From Bacillus pumilus (GTDB lineage Bacteria > Bacillota > Bacilli > Bacillales > Bacillaceae), in assembly GCF_002744245.1 (NCBI RefSeq), contig NZ_NKHG01000096.1, positions 1 to 32,922 on the forward strand: 32,922 nt of DNA, in the 5' to 3' direction. The notes under the pieces were generated by a model. That model searched no databases. It was not told the origin of the DNA and was given only the letters and a program-made list of their open reading frames with translations. The position numbers were made by a program, and so were the translations under genes. Shown in pieces: positions 18,123 through 26,003 of the stretch. Numbering within the stretch: the stretch's first letter is position 1; the number at the start of each line of letters is the position of its first letter.

Positions 18123-18255
18123 CATCAAAGGGAGTGTCAATGGCATATATCACACGCCGAGCAGCAGATACTACTCACGGACAAAAAATGTCACACAAAT
18201 GTTCTGCTCTGTAGAAGAAGCAGAGCGTGCAGGGTACCGAGCACCTAAGCAATAG
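18082..18255 (+). CDS. out-of-frame C-terminal domain of the upstream coiled-coil gene
   Basis: This frame encodes a 45-residue domain with [30 protein letters not shown] and [13 protein letters not shown]. The spacing of the two Cys and the GIYHxP...AGYR pattern is that of the small Ada-like/sunset domain found at the ends of many secreted or membrane nucleases and coiled-coil proteins. It has an ATG at 18082 but only a poor SD, so separate translation is unlikely. It should be joined to the frame that ends at 18122. Whether the shift is real, a sequencing error or used for recoding cannot be decided here. Confidence 0.6.
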   Translation: MSHKKKKKESAACNIKGSVNGIYHTPSSRYYSRTKNVTQMFCSVEEAERAGYRAPKQ

Positions 18256-18274
18256 CCATGTTTCAAGATGAAAA

Positions 18275-18309
18275 AACCTCCTGTCAGCCCACTAGGGACA
18301 CAGGAGGTT
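18275..18309. terminator. bidirectional terminator between coiled-coil gene and ytrF
   Basis: AACCTCCTGT (18275-18284) pairs with ACAGGAGGTT (18300-18309). A T run follows on the plus strand and an A run precedes it at 18271-18276, so it can stop both convergent transcripts. ytrF ends 6 bp away. Confidence 0.9.
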
Positions 18310-18314
18310 CTTTT

Positions 18315-19625
18315 TTAAATTTCTCTTCTTAATGCTGTTAATACATTCGTTTTCGTTGCTTTACGTGCTGGATTGAGTCCAGATACTATCGCTACCCCTG
18401 CACTAATCACTGTCGCTGTGATCACAAGGCTTAGCGGAATATAGGAGAAAGTTATCGAGAATTGTTCGCTTGATCCTCCCTCAGACATGGAAGACAAAAT
18501 GGCTGGAATGATTAAATTCACTGCGAAACTAATGATATACGAAATGATAATACCGATGATTGATCCAATCACACCAATATAAGCACTTTCCATTAGGAAC
18601 ATTCGCTTGATTATCGATGGATTAGCACCAATGGCTTTCATGATACCAATCTCTTGTGTTCGTTCTGTTACCGCCATGGTCATCGTATTGAAAATACCGA
18701 TTGCAGAAATAATGACCGCAATACATCCGACAAAAATGAGTCCAATTTTGAAGACTGTAAAGAACATATCCATTCCTTCGAGCTGGTTCGTCACAGAGAT
18801 CACTTGATAGCCGTCATCTGTCAGCTTATCAGTCAACGCACCGACATTGTCGAATTTTTCTGCATAGACAGATGTCGTCTTGTCGATATTGCCGGCTTCA
18901 GGAGACATATCCAGCATTTGACCAAATTGTTTTTGATAAGCATTCGGGATCAGAATTGAATGATCCTGCTGCCACTCCAAATTTGGCTTTTTCAGAACAC
19001 CTACTACACGGAAATCAAATGTTTTGTCTTTGACGACTTCATTTTCTTCATTGAGTTTTGGCACCTTGATTTGAATAACTTTATTTAAAATATCTTTTGT
19101 GTACCCTTTTGGCGCTTTCGGTGATTCTTTACCATTTGACGTCTGATTTACTTCTTTTTCATAGGCTTTGCGTTCTTTTTCCGTCCACAGTTGTTCTGCC
19201 ATATGATATCCAACCACAATTTCGTTCGCTGATGTTGGAACTTTTCCTCGGTCTAGCTCAAGACCTGCTTCTTTTTCTTCTTTCATATCTGTAAGAGCAA
19301 CATGCGTTTCACTTGAACGGTCATCTAGCTCAACATTTAGCAATGGAATGATCGACGTTCTTGCGACAACAGATTTCACATGATCATATTTCTTTAAATC
19401 ATCAACCTTGACGTCTCCTTTTTCTTTACCTAACACTTTAATTTCTGTGATGATTTGCTGTTTCATGATTTCATCTTGAGCCGATTTTTGCAGACCAAAA
19501 CCGACAGACGCTAGAACGATTAAGAAAGAGCATGCCATTGTCGTCGCAAGAATGGTCATAAACACACGCAATCTATTTTTCTTCATATTTCTTCTAATGA
19601 ATTTGACCTGATCTCTAAATTTCAA
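18315..19625 (-). CDS. ytrF: ABC transporter permease YtrF (MacB/FtsX type)
   Basis: Permease of 436 aa. One N-terminal membrane helix (about 18-42) is followed by a large extracytoplasmic domain (MacB_PCD, about 45-285) and an FtsX domain with three helices, including VTERTQEIGIMKAIGANPSIIKRMFL and the C-terminal PARKATKTNVLTALR. Proteins of this type usually act as mechanotransmitters or exporters rather than importers. The start TTG at 19625 overlaps the end of ytrE by 11 bp behind an AAAGGGG SD. It is the last gene of the ytr operon, whose B. subtilis counterpart is induced by cell-wall antibiotics and affects wall thickness and competence. Confidence 0.92.
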   Translation of the reverse strand: MKFRDQVKFIRRNMKKNRLRVFMTILATTMACSFLIVLASVGFGLQKSAQDEIMKQQIITEIKVLGKEKGDVKVDDLKKYDHVKSVVARTSIIPLLNVELDDRSSETHVALTDMKEEKEAGLELDRGKVPTSANEIVVGYHMAEQLWTEKERKAYEKEVNQTSNGKESPKAPKGYTKDILNKVIQIKVPKLNEENEVVKDKTFDFRVVGVLKKPNLEWQQDHSILIPNAYQKQFGQMLDMSPEAGNIDKTTSVYAEKFDNVGALTDKLTDDGYQVISVTNQLEGMDMFFTVFKIGLIFVGCIAVIISAIGIFNTMTMAVTERTQEIGIMKAIGANPSIIKRMFLMESAYIGVIGSIIGIIISYIISFAVNLIIPAILSSMSEGGSSEQFSITFSYIPLSLVITATVISAGVAIVSGLNPARKATKTNVLTALRREI

Positions 19626-20313
19626 TGGACTGTTCCCCTTTCTTTAACACACCATCATGAAGCTGGAACGTTGTGTCTGCAATTGAAGCAACTTCATCGT
19701 CATGTGTAATGATGACAAATGTAATTCCTTTTTCACGATTGAGCTGCTGGATAAAGGCTAAAATTTCCCCTTCGGTTTCAGAATCCAGACTCCCCGTCGG
19801 TTCATCCGCTAAAATAATAGATGGATTTAAAATCAATGCTCTTGCAATACTCACACGCTGCTGCTGACCACCTGACAGTTCATTTGGATAATGCTCTGCG
19901 TGATGTTCAAGGCCTACTCGTTTGAGCATGTCTTTTACTTTCGCCTTTCGCTCAGACGGTTTCACACCTTTTAAAGTGAGCGGAAGTTCAATATTTTCAA
20001 ATGTTGTTAAGCTCCCGATCAATTGAAAGCTTTGAAAGATAAAGCCAAAGTGATCTAATCGAAAGTCCGCCCATTCTTTTTCATTAAAGCCGGTCACATT
20101 GGTTCCATCGATGACAATTTGTCCGCTCGTTGGCGTAATATATCCTGACATTAAATTGAGTAAGGTGGATTTCCCCGAACCACTTCGCCCAACAATACAA
20201 GCAATGTCACCTCTTTTGATAGATAAATCAATGCCTTTGAGCACAGGAATTTCATTCTCCCTGCCCTTTTTACCAATTTTAAACACATGATCTAACGCTT
20301 GAATCTGAATCAT
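19615..20313 (-). CDS. ytrE: ABC transporter ATPase YtrE
   Basis: ATPase of 232 aa of the MacB/LolD type. Walker A GRSGSGKSTLL is near residue 40, signature LSGGQQQRVSIARAL near 140, Walker B IILADEPTGSLD near 160, and the H-loop THDDE near 195. It pairs with YtrF. An upstream in-frame GTG (20331) is less likely than the ATG at 20313, which follows AGGGGAG. It lies 21 bp after the YtrC/D-type permease gene in the ytr operon. Confidence 0.93.
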   Translation of the reverse strand: MIQIQALDHVFKIGKKGRENEIPVLKGIDLSIKRGDIACIVGRSGSGKSTLLNLMSGYITPTSGQIVIDGTNVTGFNEKEWADFRLDHFGFIFQSFQLIGSLTTFENIELPLTLKGVKPSERKAKVKDMLKRVGLEHHAEHYPNELSGGQQQRVSIARALILNPSIILADEPTGSLDSETEGEILAFIQQLNREKGITFVIITHDDEVASIADTTFQLHDGVLKKGEQSIEI

Positions 20314-20334
20314 CTCTACTCCCCTACCCACTGT

Positions 20335-21318
20335 TTATCTTTTTCTATAGATTAAGAAATAACTCGTCAGTGCGCCGACAACTCCACCGATTAACATGCC
20401 AGCGACATATCCAAACATGGAATTGTTTGAAGAGAATCCAACCCAGCCAAATCCTAAGACTCCGAACACAATGACCATAATTTGAATTGGTCGATCCATT
20501 ATTGAATAAAGGAAGAACCGGCCACTTCGTTCAATTGGATGTTTGATGAAGCTAAACAAACCAATGAAATAAAATAAGATCATCATGACAATTGGTACGA
20601 TGAATTCTTCTCCGCTGAACCAAATCGTATATTCATATTGAGTAGAATGAGTTATATAAGTGATTGGGGAAATTGCCACGATAAAATGATTAAACCACTG
20701 ATCAACCCACTCCCCATTTGTTCTCAATATAAAGTCTAAATGGACCAATGGCAGACCAATCAGTAAAAAAGGTAAAATGGCTGTACTGAAAGCAACGATT
20801 GCTTGGGCAATTGAACTTCCTGTCAAAGTGCCTGCTGCAAAAAACAAGGTATATATCATCAAGGCTGACAGCAGAGCATATAAATACATACTGTTAAATC
20901 CAGGTGTCTCAACAGGCTTGATGCCTAATATCAGTAAGTAAGTTAAGGCATATGAGAATACATGAATGAGTGCAATAATCCCGGCACCCAAGAAAAGTTT
21001 TGTATGATAGATGGCACTTCTACTAAAAGGCAAGGATAAGGTGAAATCCATTTGTCCTTTATTTCTTTCAAAGCCGAGCTGAATTATGGCAAAAAGGATT
21101 CCCATTAACCATGAAAGAGCGAGAAAGGCATCTTTCTTAAAGCTATAGGAAAAAAGTGAATTATCCAAAATACATGTCGCATCCTTTAAACAAGTTTGAA
21201 AGGATGAATATTCCATTAGGAGGGATAAGGGCGTCGCAAACACTGCAACAACCACTACTAAAATGAATGTCAGCTCTGATTGCTTCCATTCCTTATATAA
21301 TAATTGCCGCTTTACCAT
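20335..21318 (-). CDS. ABC transporter permease, YtrC/YtrD type (single copy)
   Basis: Membrane protein of 327 aa with about seven hydrophobic segments and a conserved small loop near the start. It has the N-terminal KEWKQSELTF block shared by YtrC and YtrD of B. subtilis. There, two similar permease genes lie between ytrB and ytrE; here only one is present. I cannot say which of the two it represents, or whether it forms a homodimer. Its ATG overlaps the ytrB stop by 7 bp, with a GGAGGG SD, so the two are translationally coupled. Confidence 0.88.
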   Translation of the reverse strand: MVKRQLLYKEWKQSELTFILVVVVAVFATPLSLLMEYSSFQTCLKDATCILDNSLFSYSFKKDAFLALSWLMGILFAIIQLGFERNKGQMDFTLSLPFSRSAIYHTKLFLGAGIIALIHVFSYALTYLLILGIKPVETPGFNSMYLYALLSALMIYTLFFAAGTLTGSSIAQAIVAFSTAILPFLLIGLPLVHLDFILRTNGEWVDQWFNHFIVAISPITYITHSTQYEYTIWFSGEEFIVPIVMMILFYFIGLFSFIKHPIERSGRFFLYSIMDRPIQIMVIVFGVLGFGWVGFSSNNSMFGYVAGMLIGGVVGALTSYFLIYRKR

Positions 21319-22190
21319 CTGCGTTTCCCTCCAAACTTTGCAATAAATACTTCTTCTAAACTCACAGGCAGTTCATGCCATACTTTCGGCTGTAGCGATT
21401 TCAAATACTCTTTTGCCTCTACATCTGTTTTGAGCACAAGTGCTGTATAGAAAACACCCGCTTGATCTAAAATGGAGACGCCTTTTTTTCTGATACTTAA
21501 GTTCATATCCTCTTCAAATGCCATTTGGATTTTGACATAATCATTCTTTAATTCATCTAAATCCATGACACTTGTGAGCTGATTTCCTTCTAAAAACCCG
21601 ATTCGATTACACATACGCTCAATATCCTCTAAACGGTGAGATGTGATTAAAATAGACGTTTGTCGTTCTGCCACCTCATCAATCATCAGCTGGAGTACGT
21701 CGTTTCTTGTGACCGCATCAATCCCATCTGTCGGCTCATCCAACAAAATGACCGCTGGTTTGATGGCAAAGCTTAAAATTAATGATAGCTGTTTCTTTAA
21801 ACCTGTCGACAATTCACGGTATTTCACTTTTTCCGGAATCTCATACCGGTTCACAAGTTCATTGGCATATGTCACATCAAACTTCGGATAGATTTGTTTT
21901 AACAGCTGCACGAGCTGTCCGTAATTGTACCTGTCAAAGTAAGGATTCACGACCGGCATATACACAATATTGTGCTTCACTAATGGGTGGTCTTTCACAA
22001 GTACATCTTTAAAATAAATCTCTCCTTCATCTGGAAGAAGAATTTGCTGAATCAACCTGAGAAGTGTTGTTTTTCCTGAGCCATTCCGGCCAAGCAAACC
22101 GAATATCTCCCCTTCGCCTATTTTAAAGGAAACGTCACTGAGTACTTCGCGTCCATTTAATTTCTTCGATACATTTCTGACCTCAATCAA
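21312..22190 (-). CDS. ytrB: ABC transporter ATPase YtrB
   Basis: ATPase of 292 aa. Walker A LLGRNGSGKTTLLRL is near residue 33; the signature is degenerate (LSTGLKKQLSLILS), as usual in this group; Walker B VILLDEPTDGID is near 155; and the H-loop ITSHRLED follows. The C-terminal 70 residues are a regulatory extension. The start is TTG at 22190 behind GGAGG, overlapping the ytrA stop by 8 bp. It energises the YtrC/D-type permease. Confidence 0.92.
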   Translation of the reverse strand: MIEVRNVSKKLNGREVLSDVSFKIGEGEIFGLLGRNGSGKTTLLRLIQQILLPDEGEIYFKDVLVKDHPLVKHNIVYMPVVNPYFDRYNYGQLVQLLKQIYPKFDVTYANELVNRYEIPEKVKYRELSTGLKKQLSLILSFAIKPAVILLDEPTDGIDAVTRNDVLQLMIDEVAERQTSILITSHRLEDIERMCNRIGFLEGNQLTSVMDLDELKNDYVKIQMAFEEDMNLSIRKKGVSILDQAGVFYTALVLKTDVEAKEYLKSLQPKVWHELPVSLEEVFIAKFGGKRRW

Positions 22191-22575
22191 CTTGCTTTCC
22201 TCCTTTTAGACTTGAGCCGATCTCTTCTAGCCATTCCTTAAGTTGATGAATGTCAATACCGGCATAATGAGCTTCTATGATGAGTTGTCTTAATTGCTCC
22301 TTCATCTCCAACACCTTCCCTTCATTCAGCTTTAGCTGTGCTCCTTCTGTCAAATACGTACCACGGCCTCTTAGTGTTTCAATAATCCCTTCCCGTTCAA
22401 GCTCTTTATACGCTTTGCTGACAGTGTTCGGGTTGGCGATGATGATCGTGGCCAGCTCCCTCACCGAGGGCAGTTTGTCACCTGGTTTCATTACACCTTT
22501 TAGGCACAACATTTTAAACTGCTCAATGATTTGTTCATATATTGGCGCAGCGCTTCTTGGATCTATTTGAATCAT
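22183..22575 (-). CDS. ytrA: GntR-family repressor YtrA
   Basis: Repressor of 130 aa of the YtrA subfamily of GntR. An N-terminal winged helix (PIYEQIIEQFKMLCLKG, KLPSVRELATIIIANPNTVSKAYKELE, TLRGRGTYL) is followed by a short helical dimerisation tail. The ATG at 22575 matches the B. subtilis N-terminus MIQIDPRS and has an AGAGGG SD; an in-frame ATG at 22596 overlaps the stop of the small upstream gene but adds residues absent from the family. In B. subtilis it represses its own operon, and an exact copy of its operator lies at 22807-22831. Confidence 0.95.
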   Translation of the reverse strand: MIQIDPRSAAPIYEQIIEQFKMLCLKGVMKPGDKLPSVRELATIIIANPNTVSKAYKELEREGIIETLRGRGTYLTEGAQLKLNEGKVLEMKEQLRQLIIEAHYAGIDIHQLKEWLEEIGSSLKGGKQVD

Positions 22576-22592
22576 GATGGCTCCCTCTTTCC

Positions 22593-22772
22593 TCATTCAT
22601 GCTTTTGCAGTCCTATCGCTTGATCATGTCCATGCATTAAAGGGACCGAATTTGGTATAAAATCTTTTTGAACTTCATAACCAATGAAAACGAGAACGAA
22701 AAAAAATGTACATGCTAACGCAACAGCCAGCACCATCCACTTCATATTAATTGGTTTTTTTTCTTTTTTCAT
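22593..22772 (-). CDS. 59-aa membrane protein at the head of the ytr operon
   Basis: Small protein with a basic N-terminus (MKKEKKPINMK), one clear membrane helix at about residues 12-32 (WMVLAVALACTFFFVLVFIG) and a short polar tail with MHGHD. The ATG at 22772 follows AAAGGTG. The stop lies 17 bp before the ytrA start, and the promoter lies directly upstream. It occupies the position of ytrG in B. subtilis, also a small first gene, but I cannot confirm homology. It may help assembly or sensing by the Ytr transporter, which is inference. Confidence 0.75.
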   Translation of the reverse strand: MKKEKKPINMKWMVLAVALACTFFFVLVFIGYEVQKDFIPNSVPLMHGHDQAIGLQKHE

Positions 22773-22797
22773 GGTTGAGCACCTTTCTTCACTTTTA

Positions 22798-22849
22798 AGT
22801 GTCTATAGTGTATTAGTTGATATAGTACACTTAATACAATATAGACACT
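22798..22849. repeat. 18-bp inverted repeat enclosing the YtrA operator
   Basis: The arms at 22798-22815 and 22832-22849 match at 17 of 18 positions and begin AGTGTCTATA / end TATAGACACT. The YtrA operator sits nested inside. The outer ends AGTGTC/GACACT resemble the AGTGTA/TACACT half-sites, so extra binding sites are possible. Confidence 0.7.
22807..22831. promoter_or_regulatory. YtrA operator
   Basis: AGTGTA, 13 bp, TACACT: this agrees exactly with the published pattern of the YtrA operator in B. subtilis as I remember it. It covers the predicted transcription start (about 22829), as expected for a repressor site. Confidence 0.85.
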
Positions 22850-22864
22850 CGAATGAAAAGTCAA
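22836..22864 (-). promoter_or_regulatory. sigma-A promoter of the ytr operon
   Basis: On the minus strand TTGACT (22859-22864), 17 bp, TATTGT (22836-22841). The -10 box lies in the outer inverted repeat, just upstream of the YtrA operator. Confidence 0.7.
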
Positions 22865-22880
22865 CAGCCTTTCGAAAAAT

Positions 22881-22910
22881 AAAAAACAGACCCTTAAAAG
22901 AAGGATCTGT
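22881..22910 (-). terminator. terminator of ytzC
   Basis: ACAGACCCTT (22886-22895) and AAGGATCTGT (22901-22910) pair with one G-U in the minus-strand RNA, followed by a U run (22881-22885). It separates ytzC from the ytr promoter. Confidence 0.85.
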
Positions 22911-22913
22911 TCA

Positions 22914-23189
22914 TCATTCGTTATCGTATGAAATACCTAACATCATTTGATTTTGTAGGCTTTGAATTTGAACACGCGTCCTGTCTAAACGCTCTCTCTG
23001 TTGATCGTTGGCTGCATCTTTTAATTTTTCTAATTCATTCACCGCTTCTTCAAGCATGAGCTGTGCTTTAGAAAATTCTTCTTCGTTATAATGCTCTTGG
23101 CGAGAGCTCAAGTCAAATTGTTCACTAGCAAATTCAAGGGTTTCAGTACTTTTTTGCATAAATTCATCGATCGATTTTCTTGTTGCCAT
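22914..23189 (-). CDS. ytzC: YtzC family protein (DUF2524)
   Basis: Small, highly charged, helical protein of 91 aa with no membrane segment (ATRKSIDEFMQKSTETLEF, then KAQLMLEEAVNELEKLKD). It probably forms a coiled coil. It matches the DUF2524/YtzC family of Bacillus in length and in place between ytrA and mnmL. Function unknown. The ATG at 23189 is 8 nt behind GGAGGG; the open frame extends to 23213. Confidence 0.85.
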   Translation of the reverse strand: MATRKSIDEFMQKSTETLEFASEQFDLSSRQEHYNEEEFSKAQLMLEEAVNELEKLKDAANDQQRERLDRTRVQIQSLQNQMMLGISYDNE

Positions 23190-23294
23190 CTTGCATTCCC
23201 TCCATTTCATCATCGCTCCCGCCTATTTTGCCCAGGTGAAGCTTTTTCACTAAAGAAAATGTTGGACAGATTCAATTGTTCTCCTTCGTGATTT

Positions 23295-23324
23295 TTGTTA
23301 AACTTTTAGGATGCCTATTATAAT
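23295..23324 (+). promoter_or_regulatory. promoter of mnmL-mnmM
   Basis: TTGTTA (23295-23300), 18 bp, a perfect TATAAT (23319-23324). The start site would fall near 23331, within the AAGGAGG SD at 23327-23333, which would leave an unusually short leader. Confidence 0.5.
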
Positions 23325-23341
23325 GCAAGGAGGTTACTGAC

Positions 23342-24307
23342 TTGGATCAGCATAACCCTTTTTTATATTCAAACAGCGAAAAACGTTATCACACATGGAA
23401 CTATCATTTGCGTGAGCACTTTGGTCATAAGGTATTTAAAGTGGCCTTAGACGGTGGCTTTGATTGCCCAAACCGTGATGGTACTGTAGCCCACGGAGGC
23501 TGTACATTTTGCAGTGCCGCTGGGTCTGGTGATTTTGCAGGAAACCGCGCAGATGATCTCATCACTCAATTTAATGAAATCAAAGACCGGATGCACACAA
23601 AATGGAAAGACGGAAAATACATGGCGTATTTCCAAGCGTATACAAATACACATGCGCCGCTTCCTGTCTTAAAAGAAAAGTATGAAACCGTCATGAATCT
23701 GGAAGGAGTGGTTGGTCTATCCATTGCCACAAGACCTGACTGTCTGCCAGATGACGTGGTGGAATATTTAGCTGAATTAAACGAGCGGACTTACCTATGG
23801 GTAGAGCTTGGCCTTCAAACCGTACACGAACGGACAGCGATGCTGATCAACCGTGCCCATGACTATGAATGCTATGTTGAAGGTGTAGAAAAACTGCGAA
23901 AACACGGAATTCGTGTCTGCTCACATATCATCAACGGATTGCCTCTTGAAAACAGGGACATGATGATGGAAACAGCAAAAGCTGTCGCTGATTTAGATGT
24001 GCAAGGAATTAAAATTCACCTGCTTCACCTTTTAAAAGGAACACCAATGGTCAAGCAATACGAGAAAGGCAAGCTTGAGTTTTTAAGCCAAGAGGAATAT
24101 GTTCAGCTTGTTTGTGATCAGCTGGAGATCCTGCCGCCAGAAATGATTATTCACCGAATTACAGGCGATGGGCCCATTGAATTAATGGTTGGTCCGATGT
24201 GGAGTGTGAATAAGTGGGAAGTGCTCAATGCCATTAATGCTGAGCTTGAAAGACGTAACAGCTACCAAGGCAAACGTTTCGTCAGATTGGAAGAAGCGGC
24301 CAAATGA
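23342..24307 (+). CDS. mnmL: radical SAM protein MnmL (YtqA)
   Basis: Radical SAM enzyme of 321 aa of the YtqA subgroup (TIGR01212). The Fe-S cysteines lie in FDCPNRDGTVAHGGCTFCSA (about 40-57), and the YMAYFQAYTNTHAP, WVELGLQT and HIINGLPLE blocks are conserved. YtqA of B. subtilis was recently renamed MnmL; it acts before MnmM in making mnm5s2U at the wobble position of tRNA by a route that replaces E. coli MnmC. The start is TTG behind AAGGAGG. It overlaps mnmM by 4 bp (ATGA). Confidence 0.95.
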   Translation: MDQHNPFLYSNSEKRYHTWNYHLREHFGHKVFKVALDGGFDCPNRDGTVAHGGCTFCSAAGSGDFAGNRADDLITQFNEIKDRMHTKWKDGKYMAYFQAYTNTHAPLPVLKEKYETVMNLEGVVGLSIATRPDCLPDDVVEYLAELNERTYLWVELGLQTVHERTAMLINRAHDYECYVEGVEKLRKHGIRVCSHIINGLPLENRDMMMETAKAVADLDVQGIKIHLLHLLKGTPMVKQYEKGKLEFLSQEEYVQLVCDQLEILPPEMIIHRITGDGPIELMVGPMWSVNKWEVLNAINAELERRNSYQGKRFVRLEEAAK

Positions 24308-24879
24308 TTTTAAAACGCATGCTCCCTTTTAGTAAAGAGCTGTTAGAACGGGCTTGTAAAAAAGGCGATATCGTCATGGATGCAACAATGGGAAATGGCC
24401 ACGATACACTCTATTTAGCTGACCTTGTAGGAAAAGATGGACAAGTTTTTGCATTTGACGTTCAGGAGGAGGCCTTAAAGCAAACAAGCAAAAGGCTTGG
24501 TGAGCATTATCCTTACGTTCACCTCATCCATGACGGACACGAAAAACTTGCTGATCACTTACCAGTGGATGCTTATGGACACATATCTGGTGCGGTGTTT
24601 AACCTTGGGTACTTACCAGGAGGCGATAAAACCGTCACCACACAGGCTCATACGACCATTGAAGCAATTAAACAGCTCATTGACTGGCTAAAACCCGGAG
24701 GTCTGATCGTTCTTGTTATTTACCATGGTCATCCGGAGGGAAAAAAAGAAAAAGAAGTGCTTCTTGATTATTGCAGGTCACTCCATCATGAAGAAGTACA
24801 AGTCTTGTCTTATCAATACATGAATATTCATAACGACCCACCCTTTGTGGTAGCCATCGAAAAAAAGCTCAAATCCTAA
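24304..24879 (+). CDS. mnmM: tRNA methyltransferase MnmM (YtqB)
   Basis: SAM-dependent methyltransferase of 191 aa. Motif I DATMGNGHDTLYLADLVG is at about 23-40, VFAFDVQEEAL is at about 47, and VFNLGYLPGGDK near 98-109 is typical of YtqB. It methylates the nm5s2U intermediate to mnm5s2U in tRNA. The ATG overlaps the mnmL stop, so the two enzymes of the pathway are translationally coupled. Its stop codon is in the loop of the bidirectional terminator at 24861-24896. Confidence 0.94.
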   Translation: MILKRMLPFSKELLERACKKGDIVMDATMGNGHDTLYLADLVGKDGQVFAFDVQEEALKQTSKRLGEHYPYVHLIHDGHEKLADHLPVDAYGHISGAVFNLGYLPGGDKTVTTQAHTTIEAIKQLIDWLKPGGLIVLVIYHGHPEGKKEKEVLLDYCRSLHHEEVQVLSYQYMNIHNDPPFVVAIEKKLKS

Positions 24880-24896
24880 TGGATTTGAGCTTTTTT
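24861..24896. terminator. compact bidirectional terminator of mnmM and ytpB
   Basis: AAAAAAGCTCAAATCC and GGATTTGAGCTTTTTT form a perfect 16-bp stem with a 4-base loop. The loop holds the mnmM stop codon, and the right arm runs into the ytpB stop. Confidence 0.95.
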
Positions 24897-25974
24897 ATGA
24901 GGATTTCATCCAAGGCATTTTCTGATAGGTTCGATAGGCTCTTCCATTGATATAGAAAAAGAACGACGTTTTCCCGCTTGATTTAATCAGCCGCTTTGCC
25001 AGCTTGTTCATCTCTTTTTGGGCTGTCACTTTTTCATCGGACAAATAGACCGCCAGTAATCCTCTGTTGATCAGTTTGTGAAAGTTCTCGTGCGGAATGC
25101 CTTTCAGCTGCTCATCCGCTTTTTCGATAAAATGCTGAAGTCTGTCCATCATCTCATGATGGGAGCTATAGTATGAGCAAAAATTCAGATCGCCCCCAAG
25201 TCGATCCTCTTCTTGATCAATTAAGTAATCCAGTAAAATGTGCAGACCTTGGATATAGGGGAAATAACTTTCATAAATTTGCTTCGCCTGCTTCTCTGTA
25301 AAATCAGGTTGAAGTGCATAAGCCACAAGACAGAAAATGCCTAGCGTTGATCCTGCACATGCTGAAAACTCATACCATTCCATCTTCGGTAAATCCTTTT
25401 CATATTGACGAAACCATGACTCTAATCGAGGCACACGTTCATGAGGGACTACGTGCTTATGTACTTGCAAATCACTATAGTATTCACACAGCGTGTGTAA
25501 ATAGGGCTGAATGATCGGATAATGCTCTAAGCGTGACAGCACGTCTTGACATGTGCGGACAAGCGCATGTAAATACCCATGATCCTCTTGGTCATCACGG
25601 AATTGATAATACGGCTTGAGCTCAGCATGAATATCAAGCGCATCTCTCATCGCTTGATGCAGCATATGAAAATCCTGTGGATCAAGTGACGTACTGCGGT
25701 CACACAGGTTATCTAAGTAGTCACTGATCGTTTGGTACGCCACAATAAATTCAATACATGTTTCTTTCGCTTCACCTGCTAGAAGAGATAAGATGCCTCC
25801 GCCTTCACAGTGAAATGTTTTACTGGATATGCTTGCTAGTGCCTGCGTTCTCAGTTCTTCATTTTCAATCATTTCTGCATGAGCCCGCCATTTTTTTAGC
25901 TCCTGATGAACAAGCGGAAAAATATCTTTATACACCTTTGTCATCAGTGCAAAAGGACGCTCTGGTACTGACAA
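24895..25974 (-). CDS. ytpB: tetraprenyl-beta-curcumene synthase YtpB (DUF2600)
   Basis: Terpene synthase of 359 aa of the DUF2600 family. It is a helical protein with the Asp-rich DYLDNLCDRS motif (about 95-104) and DYLIDQEEDR (about 258), which probably bind Mg2+ and diphosphate. In B. subtilis YtpB cyclises tetraprenyl diphosphate to a C35 precursor of sesquarterpenes, lipids linked to spore or cell-wall stability. A TTG at 26007 would overlap the ytpA stop. The TTG at 25974 is better placed behind GGGGGTGGAG, so I chose it. It follows ytpA in an operon. Confidence 0.88.
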   Translation of the reverse strand: MSVPERPFALMTKVYKDIFPLVHQELKKWRAHAEMIENEELRTQALASISSKTFHCEGGGILSLLAGEAKETCIEFIVAYQTISDYLDNLCDRSTSLDPQDFHMLHQAMRDALDIHAELKPYYQFRDDQEDHGYLHALVRTCQDVLSRLEHYPIIQPYLHTLCEYYSDLQVHKHVVPHERVPRLESWFRQYEKDLPKMEWYEFSACAGSTLGIFCLVAYALQPDFTEKQAKQIYESYFPYIQGLHILLDYLIDQEEDRLGGDLNFCSYYSSHHEMMDRLQHFIEKADEQLKGIPHENFHKLINRGLLAVYLSDEKVTAQKEMNKLAKRLIKSSGKTSFFFYINGRAYRTYQKMPWMKSS

Positions 25975-26003
25975 ATCACTCCACCCCCAACTTAAGCTCA
26001 CAA

